Of a DNA stretch of 17,161 bases, positions 1-6,136 are shown one piece after another. Both the position numbers and the translations under genes were made by a program. Source of the DNA: Candidatus Faecivivens stercoripullorum (GTDB lineage: Bacteria > Bacillota > Clostridia > Oscillospirales > Ruminococcaceae); the NCBI GenBank assembly GCA_018715285.1, contig DVLW01000096.1:1-17161 (forward strand). The letters run 5' to 3'. A model generated the notes under the pieces. The model was not told the origin of the DNA and made no database searches. It saw only the letters and a list, made by a program, of their open reading frames with translations. Numbering within the stretch: position 1 is the stretch's first letter; each line of letters starts with the position of its first letter.

Positions 1-94
1 GGGCCATCTTTCCGCATCTGCGGCGCGGCTCGGCGGGTTGGCTGTGCTGACAAAATGGTTACAACCTGCCGGAATGAAAAATCGGTATTCGGAT

Positions 95-1159
95 ATGGAA
101 ATCAAAATTCAGCTGACAGACTGCCCGAAACAGAAAACGAAGGATTCGGAGCTCGGGTTTGGCAAGGTCTTTACCGACCATATGTTTACCATGGACTGGG
201 ATAAGGAAAATGGCTGGCATGACGCACAGATTGTTCCTTTCGGCAATATTTCCCTGTCCCCTGCCTGCAACGTTTTCCACTACAGCCAGGAAACTTTTGA
301 GGGCCTGAAGGCTTACCGGACTCCGGATGGCCATATTCAGCTGTTCCGCCCGGAAGAGAACTTCAAACGTCTCAATAATTCCAACAAGCGTCTGGCAATG
401 CCGGAAGTGGATGTTGATTTCTGCATCGAGGCACTGAAAAAGCTGGTTGAAATCGATCAGGACTGGGTTCCCTATTCGGAAGGTCATTCGCTGTATGTGC
501 GTCCCTTCTGCATCGCAACCGAACCCAACCTTGGCGCACATAATACCTCGATGGTCAAATTCCTGATTATCCTTTCACCTGTCGGTGCTTATTACGCATC
601 TGGCCTGAACCCTGTTAATATCTATGTTGAACCCCGTTATGTCCGTGCGGTACGCGGCGGCACCGGTTTTGCAAAGACTGGCGGCAACTACGCTGCTTCG
701 ATGCTGGCACAGGAAGAAGCTGCTGCTCAGGGCTTTTCACAGGTTCTGTGGCTGGATGGCGTTGAACAGAAGTATATTGAAGAAGTCGGTGCAATGAACG
801 TCTTCTTTGTTCTGGGCGATGAGGTTGTCACACCTGAACTGCGCGGTTCTATCCTGCCTGGTATTACCCGTAAATCGGTTATCGAAATCCTCAAATACTG
901 GGGTTATAAGGTCTCCGAACGTCGGATTACCGTTGATGAGCTGATGGAAGCCTATAAAGAAGGTAAGTTTACCGAAATGTTTGGTTCCGGTACAGCTGCG
1001 GTTATTTCTCCGGTCGGACTGCTTCGGTACAAAGATTATGATATGAAGCTGTCGGATGGAAAGATCGGCGAGCTGTCTCAGAAGCTGTATGACGCGCTGA
1101 CTGCTATCCAGTGGGGCAAAGCAGAAGATCCGTTCGGCTGGACGGTTAGAGTTTGCTGA
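95..1159 (+). CDS. ilvE: branched-chain amino-acid aminotransferase
   Basis: PLP-dependent (fold type IV) transaminase that interconverts Leu, Ile and Val with their 2-oxo acids using glutamate/2-oxoglutarate, in the cytoplasm. The sequence shows the type II BCAT pattern: LGFGKVFTDHMF near the N-terminus, FEGLKAYR, and the Schiff-base lysine in AKTGGNY (codon at 674-676, residue 194 from this start), then EEVGAMNVFF and the C-terminal DPFGWTV. The length of 354 aa is normal for the family. Start choice is uncertain. ATG at 95 gives MEIKIQLTDCP, which resembles family N-termini, but ATG at 74 and TTG at 38 are in frame, and none has a good Shine-Dalgarno sequence. The gene is monocistronic in this view and ends at a strong terminator that abuts a parS site. 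Function is confident; the start is not. Confidence 0.95.
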   Translation: MEIKIQLTDCPKQKTKDSELGFGKVFTDHMFTMDWDKENGWHDAQIVPFGNISLSPACNVFHYSQETFEGLKAYRTPDGHIQLFRPEENFKRLNNSNKRLAMPEVDVDFCIEALKKLVEIDQDWVPYSEGHSLYVRPFCIATEPNLGAHNTSMVKFLIILSPVGAYYASGLNPVNIYVEPRYVRAVRGGTGFAKTGGNYAASMLAQEEAAAQGFSQVLWLDGVEQKYIEEVGAMNVFFVLGDEVVTPELRGSILPGITRKSVIEILKYWGYKVSERRITVDELMEAYKEGKFTEMFGSGTAAVISPVGLLRYKDYDMKLSDGKIGELSQKLYDALTAIQWGKAEDPFGWTVRVC

Positions 1160-1202
1160 TTGAGGAGTTCCCACTGTTTGTGTGTGTTTCCAGATTTTCA
1201 GT

Positions 1203-1236
1203 GGCAGGCTGTTTTTAAAACAGCCTGCCGCTTTTT
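1203..1236 (+). terminator. intrinsic terminator of ilvE
   Basis: A perfect 12-bp stem, 1203-1214 with 1218-1229 (GGCAGGCTGTTT / AAACAGCCTGCC), has a 3-nt loop and is followed by GCTTTTT. It lies 44 bases after the ilvE stop. The last T of the U-tract is the first base of the parS palindrome. Confidence 0.92.
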
Positions 1237-1251
1237 GTTTCACGTGAAACA
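1236..1251. other. parS: parS-like centromere site 1 (ParB binding)
   Basis: TGTTTCACGTGAAACA is a perfect 16-bp palindrome that matches the conserved bacterial chromosomal parS consensus TGTTNCACGTGAAACA at every position. ParB/Spo0J binds such sites, spreads, and loads SMC near the origin. It is intergenic, directly after the ilvE terminator. No parA or parB gene is in the window, so binding is inferred from the motif alone. A second site lies at 4525-4540. Confidence 0.9.
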
Positions 1252-1332
1252 AGCCCGGTCATAATTTGGAAACAGCTTGTTTACCACGTCGAAAACAGGG
1301 TGAGAACCTTTTGTAAATTCCGGTTCAAACAC

Positions 1333-1361
1333 TTGACTTTGTCATATTTATTGTTCATACT
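1333..1361 (+). promoter_or_regulatory. candidate sigma-A promoter for the zinc-ribbon membrane gene
   Basis: TTGACT (1333-1338), a 17-nt spacer and CATACT (1356-1361) lie about 65 bases before the ATG at 1427. The -35 is good and the -10 is moderate. Confidence 0.5.
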
Positions 1362-1426
1362 GGATAGTATAAAAGGCAAAACAATCCCGCCGGTTTTCCG
1401 GCTGACAGAAAGGAAATTGCGATTAT

Positions 1427-1939
1427 ATGAACTGGCTGCGCAACTTTATGATTGGACGGTATGGTACGGATTCCCTGTCCCTGTTCCTGCTAGTGCTCAG
1501 TATTATCATCACCTTTGTTACCAGTATTTTTGGCGGAAATCTGATTACCCTGCTGATTTCCTACGCAATGTGGGGCTGGGTTATTTTCCGTACTCTTTCC
1601 CGCAACATTGCGGCACGCAGTAAGGAAAATGAGGTTTTCCTGACCGGCTGGCGCTGGGTTATGGATCATACGGTAGGTTTCCGCGGATGGGTCAAAACCG
1701 AAGGAAATCGTTTCCGTGACCGCAAAACCCATAAGTATTTCCGCTGCCCTACCTGTCATCAGATGGTACGGGTTCCGAAAAATAAAGGAAAAGTTCGGAT
1801 TATCTGTCCCAAGTGCAAGAACGAGTTTATCCGTTCTACCGGAAAGTCTGCTGCTCAGAAAGCAAAGGAAGAACAGCAGCGGGCTGAAAAGGCTGCTCAG
1901 AAGGCAGCTAAAAAAGCAGAAAAAACAGGGAAACACTAA
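1427..1939 (+). CDS. small membrane protein with C-terminal zinc ribbon
   Basis: Not recognised as a named family; 170 aa. Two hydrophobic segments (about residues 17-35 and 38-55) suggest a membrane hairpin. A hydrophilic part follows with two CxxC knuckles, C107-P-T-C110 and C127-P-K-C130, which is the spacing of a zinc ribbon. The last 35 residues are Ala/Lys/Glu/Gln-rich and probably helical, with a very basic end. Start: ATG 1427 has AGAAAGGAA at 1407-1415. The gene has its own candidate promoter and terminator, so it is monocistronic. It sits between the first parS site and nfnAB. A membrane-anchored nucleic-acid or protein-binding role is possible, but nothing in the sequence proves one. 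Confidence 0.85.
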   Translation: MNWLRNFMIGRYGTDSLSLFLLVLSIIITFVTSIFGGNLITLLISYAMWGWVIFRTLSRNIAARSKENEVFLTGWRWVMDHTVGFRGWVKTEGNRFRDRKTHKYFRCPTCHQMVRVPKNKGKVRIICPKCKNEFIRSTGKSAAQKAKEEQQRAEKAAQKAAKKAEKTGKH

Positions 1940-1956
1940 TTTTTGTCATCCTCCGG

Positions 1957-1997
1957 CTCCCGTGCAGACAAACTTCGATCTGCATGGGAGTCTTTTT
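1957..1997 (+). terminator. intrinsic terminator after the zinc-ribbon gene
   Basis: A 12-bp stem, 1957-1968 with 1979-1990 (one G-U pair), has a 10-nt loop and is followed by TCTTTTT. It begins 17 bases after the stop codon. Confidence 0.88.
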
Positions 1998-2096
1998 ATG
2001 CGCTGACCGGTGGGTTATTGACCAAAACGATATAAATCGGCCTAAAAGAGCGTGATTTTTTGGCAATGCTTTTTTGCATGACAACGGTGCTTTAAC

Positions 2097-2125
2097 TTGC
2101 AAAAATACGTCCGCTCTGTTATAAT
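2097..2125 (+). promoter_or_regulatory. sigma-A promoter of nfnAB
   Basis: TTGCAA (2097-2102), a 17-nt spacer and a perfect TATAAT (2120-2125). The expected transcription start near 2132 leaves a leader of about 90 nt before nfnA. No convincing operator or riboswitch was seen in that leader. Confidence 0.82.
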
Positions 2126-2224
2126 ATAGGTTAAACACCGGTCGGACAGGTTGAAACTCAGACCACGCCGAACGGAAACTGTTTCGCTTAAAAATAATGA
2201 GGAAAAAGGAAGGGTCGATTGGAT

Positions 2225-3067
2225 ATGTACAAAATCGTACGGAAAAAATCTCTGAATCCTACCGTCACTCTGATGGATATAGAAGCCCCGCTGATTGCGA
2301 AGAAGGCAAAACCGGGTCAGTTTATCATCCTCCGGGTCAATGAAGACGGCGAACGCATTCCGCTGACCATCGCAGGTTATGATCGCGAAAATGGAACGGT
2401 CACCATTATTTTCCAGGTTGTCGGCGCTACGACAACCCTTCTGAACCATAAAAATGAAGGCGAGTTTATCCAGGACTTTGTCGGCCCTCTGGGTACTCCC
2501 AGCCATCTGGACGGCCTAAAAAAGGTCTGTGTCATCGGCGGCGGCGTCGGATGCGCAATTGCTCTGCCGGTTGCACAGGCACTGCATGATATGGGCGCTG
2601 AGGTCACCTCGATTGTCGGTTTCAGAAATCAGGATCTTGTTATTCTCGAAGATGAATTCAAGGCATGTTCCGATCATTTTGTCATGATGACCGACGATGG
2701 CTCTTATGGCGAAAAAGGCAATGTTACCATTCCGCTGAAAGCTATGCTGGAAAAAGGCGAACGGTTTGATGAGGTCATTGCAATTGGTCCGCTGATTATG
2801 ATGAAGTTTGTCTGCCTGACTACCAAAGAATACGATCAGAAGACCACTGTTTCGATGAACCCGATTATGGTTGACGGCACTGGAATGTGCGGCGGCTGCC
2901 GGCTGAGCGTTGGCGGCGAAACGAAGTTTGCCTGTGTCGATGGTCCGGACTTTGACGGCCATCTGGTTGACTTTGATGAGGCAATGAGCCGTTCCCGCAG
3001 CTATGCGCCGTTTGAACGCCACGCCTACGAGGAAACCTGCAACCTGTTTGCCAAGGAGGTCCAGTAA
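2225..3067 (+). CDS. nfnA: NfnA-type ferredoxin-NADP+ reductase / sulfide dehydrogenase subunit alpha
   Basis: Small subunit of the NADH-dependent reduced-ferredoxin:NADP+ oxidoreductase (NfnAB), a cytoplasmic electron-bifurcating flavoprotein complex. The N-terminal half is an FAD-binding ferredoxin-reductase-like domain with the RIPLTIAGY motif. A nucleotide-binding segment VCVIGGGVGCA follows. The C-terminal cluster region MVDGTGMCGGC...FAC has Cys at 222, 225 and 237, plus Asp217 as a possible fourth ligand; an Asp/three-Cys [2Fe-2S] site is reported for this family. The length of 280 aa is typical. Start: ATG 2225 gives MYKIVRKK as in homologues; an in-frame TTG at 2219 is closer to AAGGAAGG (2206-2213) and cannot be excluded. 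It is 2 nt from nfnB, so the two form one operon. Annotation pipelines often name it only a sulfide or dihydroorotate dehydrogenase-like protein. Confidence 0.92.
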   Translation: MYKIVRKKSLNPTVTLMDIEAPLIAKKAKPGQFIILRVNEDGERIPLTIAGYDRENGTVTIIFQVVGATTTLLNHKNEGEFIQDFVGPLGTPSHLDGLKKVCVIGGGVGCAIALPVAQALHDMGAEVTSIVGFRNQDLVILEDEFKACSDHFVMMTDDGSYGEKGNVTIPLKAMLEKGERFDEVIAIGPLIMMKFVCLTTKEYDQKTTVSMNPIMVDGTGMCGGCRLSVGGETKFACVDGPDFDGHLVDFDEAMSRSRSYAPFERHAYEETCNLFAKEVQ

Positions 3068-3069
3068 TC

Positions 3070-4488
3070 ATGCCGAATATGAGAGCAACCAAGAATCCGA
3101 TGCCTTCGCAGGAACCGAATGTCAGAAATAAAAACTTTCAGGAAGTAACTCTCGGTTATACCGAGGAAATGGCACTGGATGAGGCAAAAAGATGCCTTAA
3201 TTGCAAAAATAAGCCCTGTGTTTCCGGATGTCCTGTCAACATCCATATTCCGGAATTTATTGCAAAAGTGGCAGAAGGCGACTTTGAAGGCGCTTATCAG
3301 GTTATCAGCCTGTCTTCTTCCCTGCCGGCTGTCTGCGGACGTGTCTGCCCGCAGGAAACTCAGTGCGAAGGTAAATGTGTACGCGGCATTAAAGGCGAGC
3401 CGGTTGCAATCGGACGTCTGGAACGGTTTGTCGCTGACTATCACAATGCACATGCAGAAGGTGCTGTTACCCGTCCTGAGCCGAACGGTCATAAGGTTGC
3501 GATTATTGGTTCCGGTCCTGCTGGTCTGACCTGTGCAGGTGATCTGGCTAAGATGGGATATGATGTAACAATTTATGAAGCACTGCATCTTGCAGGCGGC
3601 GTTCTTGTCTATGGTATCCCGGAATTCCGTCTTCCCAAGGCGATTGTCCAGAAGGAAGTCGATAACCTCAAAGCATTGGGCGTCAAGGTTGAGACCAACA
3701 TGGTTATCGGTCGTGTTCTGACAGTTGAAGAACTGAAAGAAGAGTATGGTTATGAAGCAATCTTCATCGGAACCGGTGCCGGTCTTCCCCGGTTTATGAA
3801 CATTCCGGGCGAGAACCTCAAGGGTGTTTACTCTGCAAACGAGTTCCTCACCAGAAGCAACCTGATGAAGGCTTATAAAGGTGATTCCACCACTCCGATT
3901 CAGCATGCAAAGAATGTTGCGGTCGTTGGCGGCGGCAACGTTGCAATGGACGCAGCGCGTACTGCAAAACGTCTGGGTGCTGAGAATGTCTATATTATCT
4001 ATCGCCGCAGCATGAACGAGCTTCCTGCACGTAAAGAGGAAGTCGAACATGCAGAGGAAGAAGGCATCATTTTCAAGACACTGAATAATCCTGTCGAGAT
4101 TCTGCCGACCGATGTTACCGATCCTCGTGATCCGAACTTTGGATGGGTTAAGGGTATTCGCTGTGTTGAGATGGAATTGGGTGAACCGGATGCTTCCGGC
4201 AGACGCAGCCCGATTGTCAAGGAAGGCAGTGAGTTTGAACTGGAGATGGATTGTGTCATTATGGCACTGGGAACTTCTCCCAACCCGCTGCTCAAGGTAA
4301 CTACTCCCGGTCTGGATACCCGCAGACGCGGTGAGATTGTCGCGGATGAAAACGGTCTGACTTCTATCGAAGGCGTTTATGCAGGCGGTGACGCTGTTAC
4401 CGGCGCTGCAACGGTTATTCTGGCAATGGGTGCCGGTAAGACGGCTGCCGCTGCTATGGATGCGTACATCAAAAATAAAAATGCCTGA
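3070..4488 (+). CDS. nfnB: NfnB-type NADPH-dependent glutamate-synthase-like oxidoreductase, large subunit
   Basis: Large subunit partner of NfnA (472 aa), often annotated as glutamate synthase small chain (gltA). The N-terminal domain has eight Cys for two [4Fe-4S] clusters: C42, C45, C50, C54 and C89, C93, C99, C103. A first Rossmann fold with GSGPAG (147-152) binds FAD. A second with GGGNVA (287-292), followed by IIYRRS, binds NADPH. The C-terminal TSIEGVYAGGDA motif closes the FAD site. No glutamate synthase large subunit lies nearby, while nfnA is 2 nt upstream, so the Nfn role is favoured over GOGAT. Start: ATG 3070 with AAGGAGG at 3053-3059. The predicted reaction couples NADH and reduced ferredoxin to reduction of two NADP+. 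The operon ends at the parS-containing terminator. Confidence 0.93.
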   Translation: MPNMRATKNPMPSQEPNVRNKNFQEVTLGYTEEMALDEAKRCLNCKNKPCVSGCPVNIHIPEFIAKVAEGDFEGAYQVISLSSSLPAVCGRVCPQETQCEGKCVRGIKGEPVAIGRLERFVADYHNAHAEGAVTRPEPNGHKVAIIGSGPAGLTCAGDLAKMGYDVTIYEALHLAGGVLVYGIPEFRLPKAIVQKEVDNLKALGVKVETNMVIGRVLTVEELKEEYGYEAIFIGTGAGLPRFMNIPGENLKGVYSANEFLTRSNLMKAYKGDSTTPIQHAKNVAVVGGGNVAMDAARTAKRLGAENVYIIYRRSMNELPARKEEVEHAEEEGIIFKTLNNPVEILPTDVTDPRDPNFGWVKGIRCVEMELGEPDASGRRSPIVKEGSEFELEMDCVIMALGTSPNPLLKVTTPGLDTRRRGEIVADENGLTSIEGVYAGGDAVTGAATVILAMGAGKTAAAAMDAYIKNKNA

Positions 4489-4508
4489 TTATTTGTAATA
4501 GCATAATA

Positions 4509-4556
4509 AAAAGCCGGCTGCCGGTGTTCCACGTGGAACATTGTCAGCCGGCTTTT
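4509..4556 (+). terminator. intrinsic terminator of nfnAB with a parS site in its loop
   Basis: A 12-bp stem, AAAAGCCGGCTG (4509-4520) with CAGCCGGCTTTT (4545-4556), ends in a T-run. The 24-nt loop holds the 16-bp parS palindrome, which can itself form an inner hairpin. The A-rich 5' flank may allow function on the other strand too. Confidence 0.88.
4525..4540. other. parS: parS-like centromere site 2 (ParB binding)
   Basis: TGTTCCACGTGGAACA is a perfect 16-bp palindrome. It is a symmetric variant of the parS consensus, of the type described in several phyla, with the CACGTG core intact. It lies 3,289 bp from site 1, inside the nfnAB terminator loop. The motif is strong; occupancy is inferred. 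Confidence 0.87.
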
Positions 4557-4615
4557 AATATTTGCTGGTTGTTTTCTGAAGGTTTTCTTAATTTCCCCTG
4601 TTTTGTATTTGGATC

Positions 4616-4624
4616 TGATATACT
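4616..4624 (+). promoter_or_regulatory. candidate extended -10 promoter for the VanZ-family gene
   Basis: TGA followed by TATACT (4619-4624) forms an extended -10; no good -35 was seen. The predicted start would lie only a few bases before the AAGGAGG site, giving a very short leader, so this is tentative. Confidence 0.35.
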
Positions 4625-4646
4625 GGGGAAAAAGGAGGCGAAGACA

Positions 4647-5261
4647 ATGAAAAATTATTTGATGATTGGTTATGAAGCAGCGGCATCATTGCTGCCCTGG
4701 GCAGCGGTGTATTTTGCAGGCGGACGGAACCGTTCCCGGTTGAGTCGTGGTGAGAGAAGAAAAAGACTGGTATTTTATCTGGTATGGGCGGTTTATATCT
4801 GTGGAGTATTGTATTTTACCGGCGCCGGAACCTTGTATGATATCTTTCTGCATGGGATGAATGGCGGAGAACAGATAAACCTGCTCCCCTTTTCGCGCAC
4901 AATAGATTGGACGGCTTATTTTCTGAATATTGTGCTGTTTATACCGTTGGGAATTTTGCTGCCTGCTGTTTCAGCAAAGGTCAGACTGCCAGGTGTTCTG
5001 TTAGCAGGCGGATTCTTTTCTCTGCTGATTGAACTCAGCCAGTTATTCAACAACCGAAGTACCGATATCGATGATTTACTGCTCAATATGTTGGGTGCAT
5101 TGCTGGGGTATCTGGTATGGAAGATATGGACGGCAGTGACCGGATGGAAGGGCCTCGACTGTCAATGGACGGAACCAGTTTTGTATTTTGTCGTAATGAT
5201 GGCAGGAAGATTTTTGTTTTATAACGAGATCGGACTTGCGGCTATATTGTACGGCTTTTAA
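4647..5261 (+). CDS. VanZ-family membrane protein
   Basis: An integral membrane protein of 204 aa with about five hydrophobic segments. The VanZ-domain signature is present: NIVLFIPLGILLP, then LIELSQLF and STDIDDLLLNMLGALLGY. The founding member, VanZ, gives low-level teicoplanin resistance, but most family members have no known role, and there is no vanHAX cluster here. Start: ATG 4647 is preceded by AAGGAGG (4632-4638) with 8 nt spacing. The open frame extends upstream through the parS palindrome, but that part is not a credible N-terminus. It is monocistronic, between the nfnAB terminator and the XRE regulator. A resistance function should not be assumed. Confidence 0.85.
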   Translation: MKNYLMIGYEAAASLLPWAAVYFAGGRNRSRLSRGERRKRLVFYLVWAVYICGVLYFTGAGTLYDIFLHGMNGGEQINLLPFSRTIDWTAYFLNIVLFIPLGILLPAVSAKVRLPGVLLAGGFFSLLIELSQLFNNRSTDIDDLLLNMLGALLGYLVWKIWTAVTGWKGLDCQWTEPVLYFVVMMAGRFLFYNEIGLAAILYGF

Positions 5262-5267
5262 GAGAAT

Positions 5268-5282
5268 GCAACTATTAGTTGC
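5268..5282. repeat. 15-bp perfect palindrome, candidate operator
   Basis: GCAACTATTAGTTGC has 7-bp arms around one central base and lies 6 bases after the vanZ-family stop, upstream of the XRE promoter. A looser pair of arms, AGAATGC (5263-5269) and GCATTCT (5301-5307), surrounds it. There is no T-run, so it is not a terminator. It resembles a dimeric repressor site; the binding protein is unknown. Confidence 0.5.
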
Positions 5283-5333
5283 GACCGGATATAAAAATGC
5301 GCATTCTACTTGGTGGTGCTGGTGTCCCCTTTT

Positions 5334-5342
5334 TGGTATAAT
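5334..5342 (+). promoter_or_regulatory. extended -10 promoter of the XRE/GyrI-like gene
   Basis: TGG followed by a perfect TATAAT (5337-5342) forms a TGn-TATAAT extended -10 element. The -35 region (TGGTGC at 5314-5319, 17-nt spacer) is weak, as is usual for extended -10 promoters. The gene starts 25 bases downstream. Confidence 0.6.
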
Positions 5343-5367
5343 AGTCGTATCGCAGATGAAATGAGGG

Positions 5368-6070
5368 ATGGCTGTGGGATTTGGAAAAAATCTTCAATAC
5401 CTGAGAAAAATGCACAATGGTATGACGCAGGAGGCTCTTGCGGAAAAGATGGGTGTGACCCGTCAGACGGTTTCCAGATGGGAATTGGACACCGCTTATC
5501 CGGAAATGGAAAAAGCGGTTGAACTGTGTACAATTTTTGGTTGTACGCTGGACAATCTTTTCCGGGAAGACCTGTCTTTTTGCAATCAGGCATATTCTAA
5601 CTTCCGGCTGGAAACTGTGCAGCCTTTTCGATATATGCAGTATCCGGTAATCAGCCGGGAACCGGAAAAAAGATGCAAAAGCGGTTATCCGCAGGAAAGC
5701 CGCAAAATATGGAGAGTCGGAACCCGAAATTATTGGGTGGGACTTTCCTTATGTTTCACAACAGCAGCTGAACGTTTTTCATATGCACGGATATATGGCG
5801 GCATGGATTCTGCCGGATGGTATAACACCGGATTTTGCAGATGAAGAGATACTTTTTCAGGCTGAGCAAAAGTACGCGGCTGTCACGATACGTAATCCGT
5901 TTTGCGCACCGTTTGCGGTTATTCCCAACGGCTACAAGGCGCTGATGGCTTATATGCAGATGAACGGAATTGCGCATTGTAAGAAAGATGGCGTCATCTC
6001 CTGTTTTGAAAAGGAGTACCTGCGGGATGATGTCTGGTACATGGATGTGTATATTGCAGCAGAAGGATAA
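5368..6070 (+). pseudogene. XRE-family regulator with GyrI-like effector-binding domain, frameshifted
   Basis: The first frame encodes an XRE helix-turn-helix (MTQEALAEKMGVTRQTVSRWE, about residues 19-39), then a linker and the start of a second domain. At the A6 run 5666-5671 the good coding moves to the next frame. Reading GAT from 5672 gives a continuous stretch beginning DAKAVIRRKAAKYGES and running on to a stop at 6070. This includes a GyrI/AraC-effector-like end (KYAAVTIRNPFCAPFAVIPNGY). Removing one A gives a coherent protein of about 233 aa. Without the change, the first frame runs on to a stop at 5844 with unlike sequence. Causes could be a true mutation, a homopolymer sequencing error, slippage, or phase variation. 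Start ATG 5368, or GTG 5374, which sits better behind GAGGG (5363-5367). Confidence 0.8.
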
Positions 6071-6087
6071 CAGCATTATGATAACAA

Positions 6088-6131
6088 CCCGGCGGCTGTC
6101 TGGTATAACCGGATAACCGTCGGGCTGTTTT
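6088..6131. terminator. convergent intrinsic terminator between the XRE gene and asnB
   Basis: An outer stem, CCCGGCGG (6088-6095) with CCGTCGGG (6117-6124), encloses an inner TCTGG/CCGGA stem. On the + strand it is followed by CTGTTTT; on the - strand it is followed by the A-rich complement (TTGTTATC). It lies 18 bases after the XRE stop and 6 bases before the asnB stop. Confidence 0.72.
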
Positions 6132-6136
6132 ATGTT

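Noticed and set aside
1..94. T-box or attenuator remnant before ilvE
   Set aside because: No AGGGTGGNACCGCG-like core or U-tract is visible, and the upstream part is outside the window.
2117..2137. Possible Rex site (TGTTA...TTAAACA) over the nfnAB -10
   Set aside because: Only the outer four bases of each arm are symmetric and the spacing does not fit the 18-bp Rex palindrome.
2132..2205. Riboswitch in the nfnAB leader
   Set aside because: No recognised core and only short, weak pairings.
4524..4646. Upstream extension of the VanZ-family frame beginning MFHVEH
   Set aside because: These residues are the translated parS palindrome and terminator arm; the AAGGAGG site fixes the start at 4647.
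5685..5693. TTATCCGCA, one mismatch from a DnaA box
   Set aside because: It is single, within coding sequence, with no cluster or AT-rich unwinding region; not an origin.
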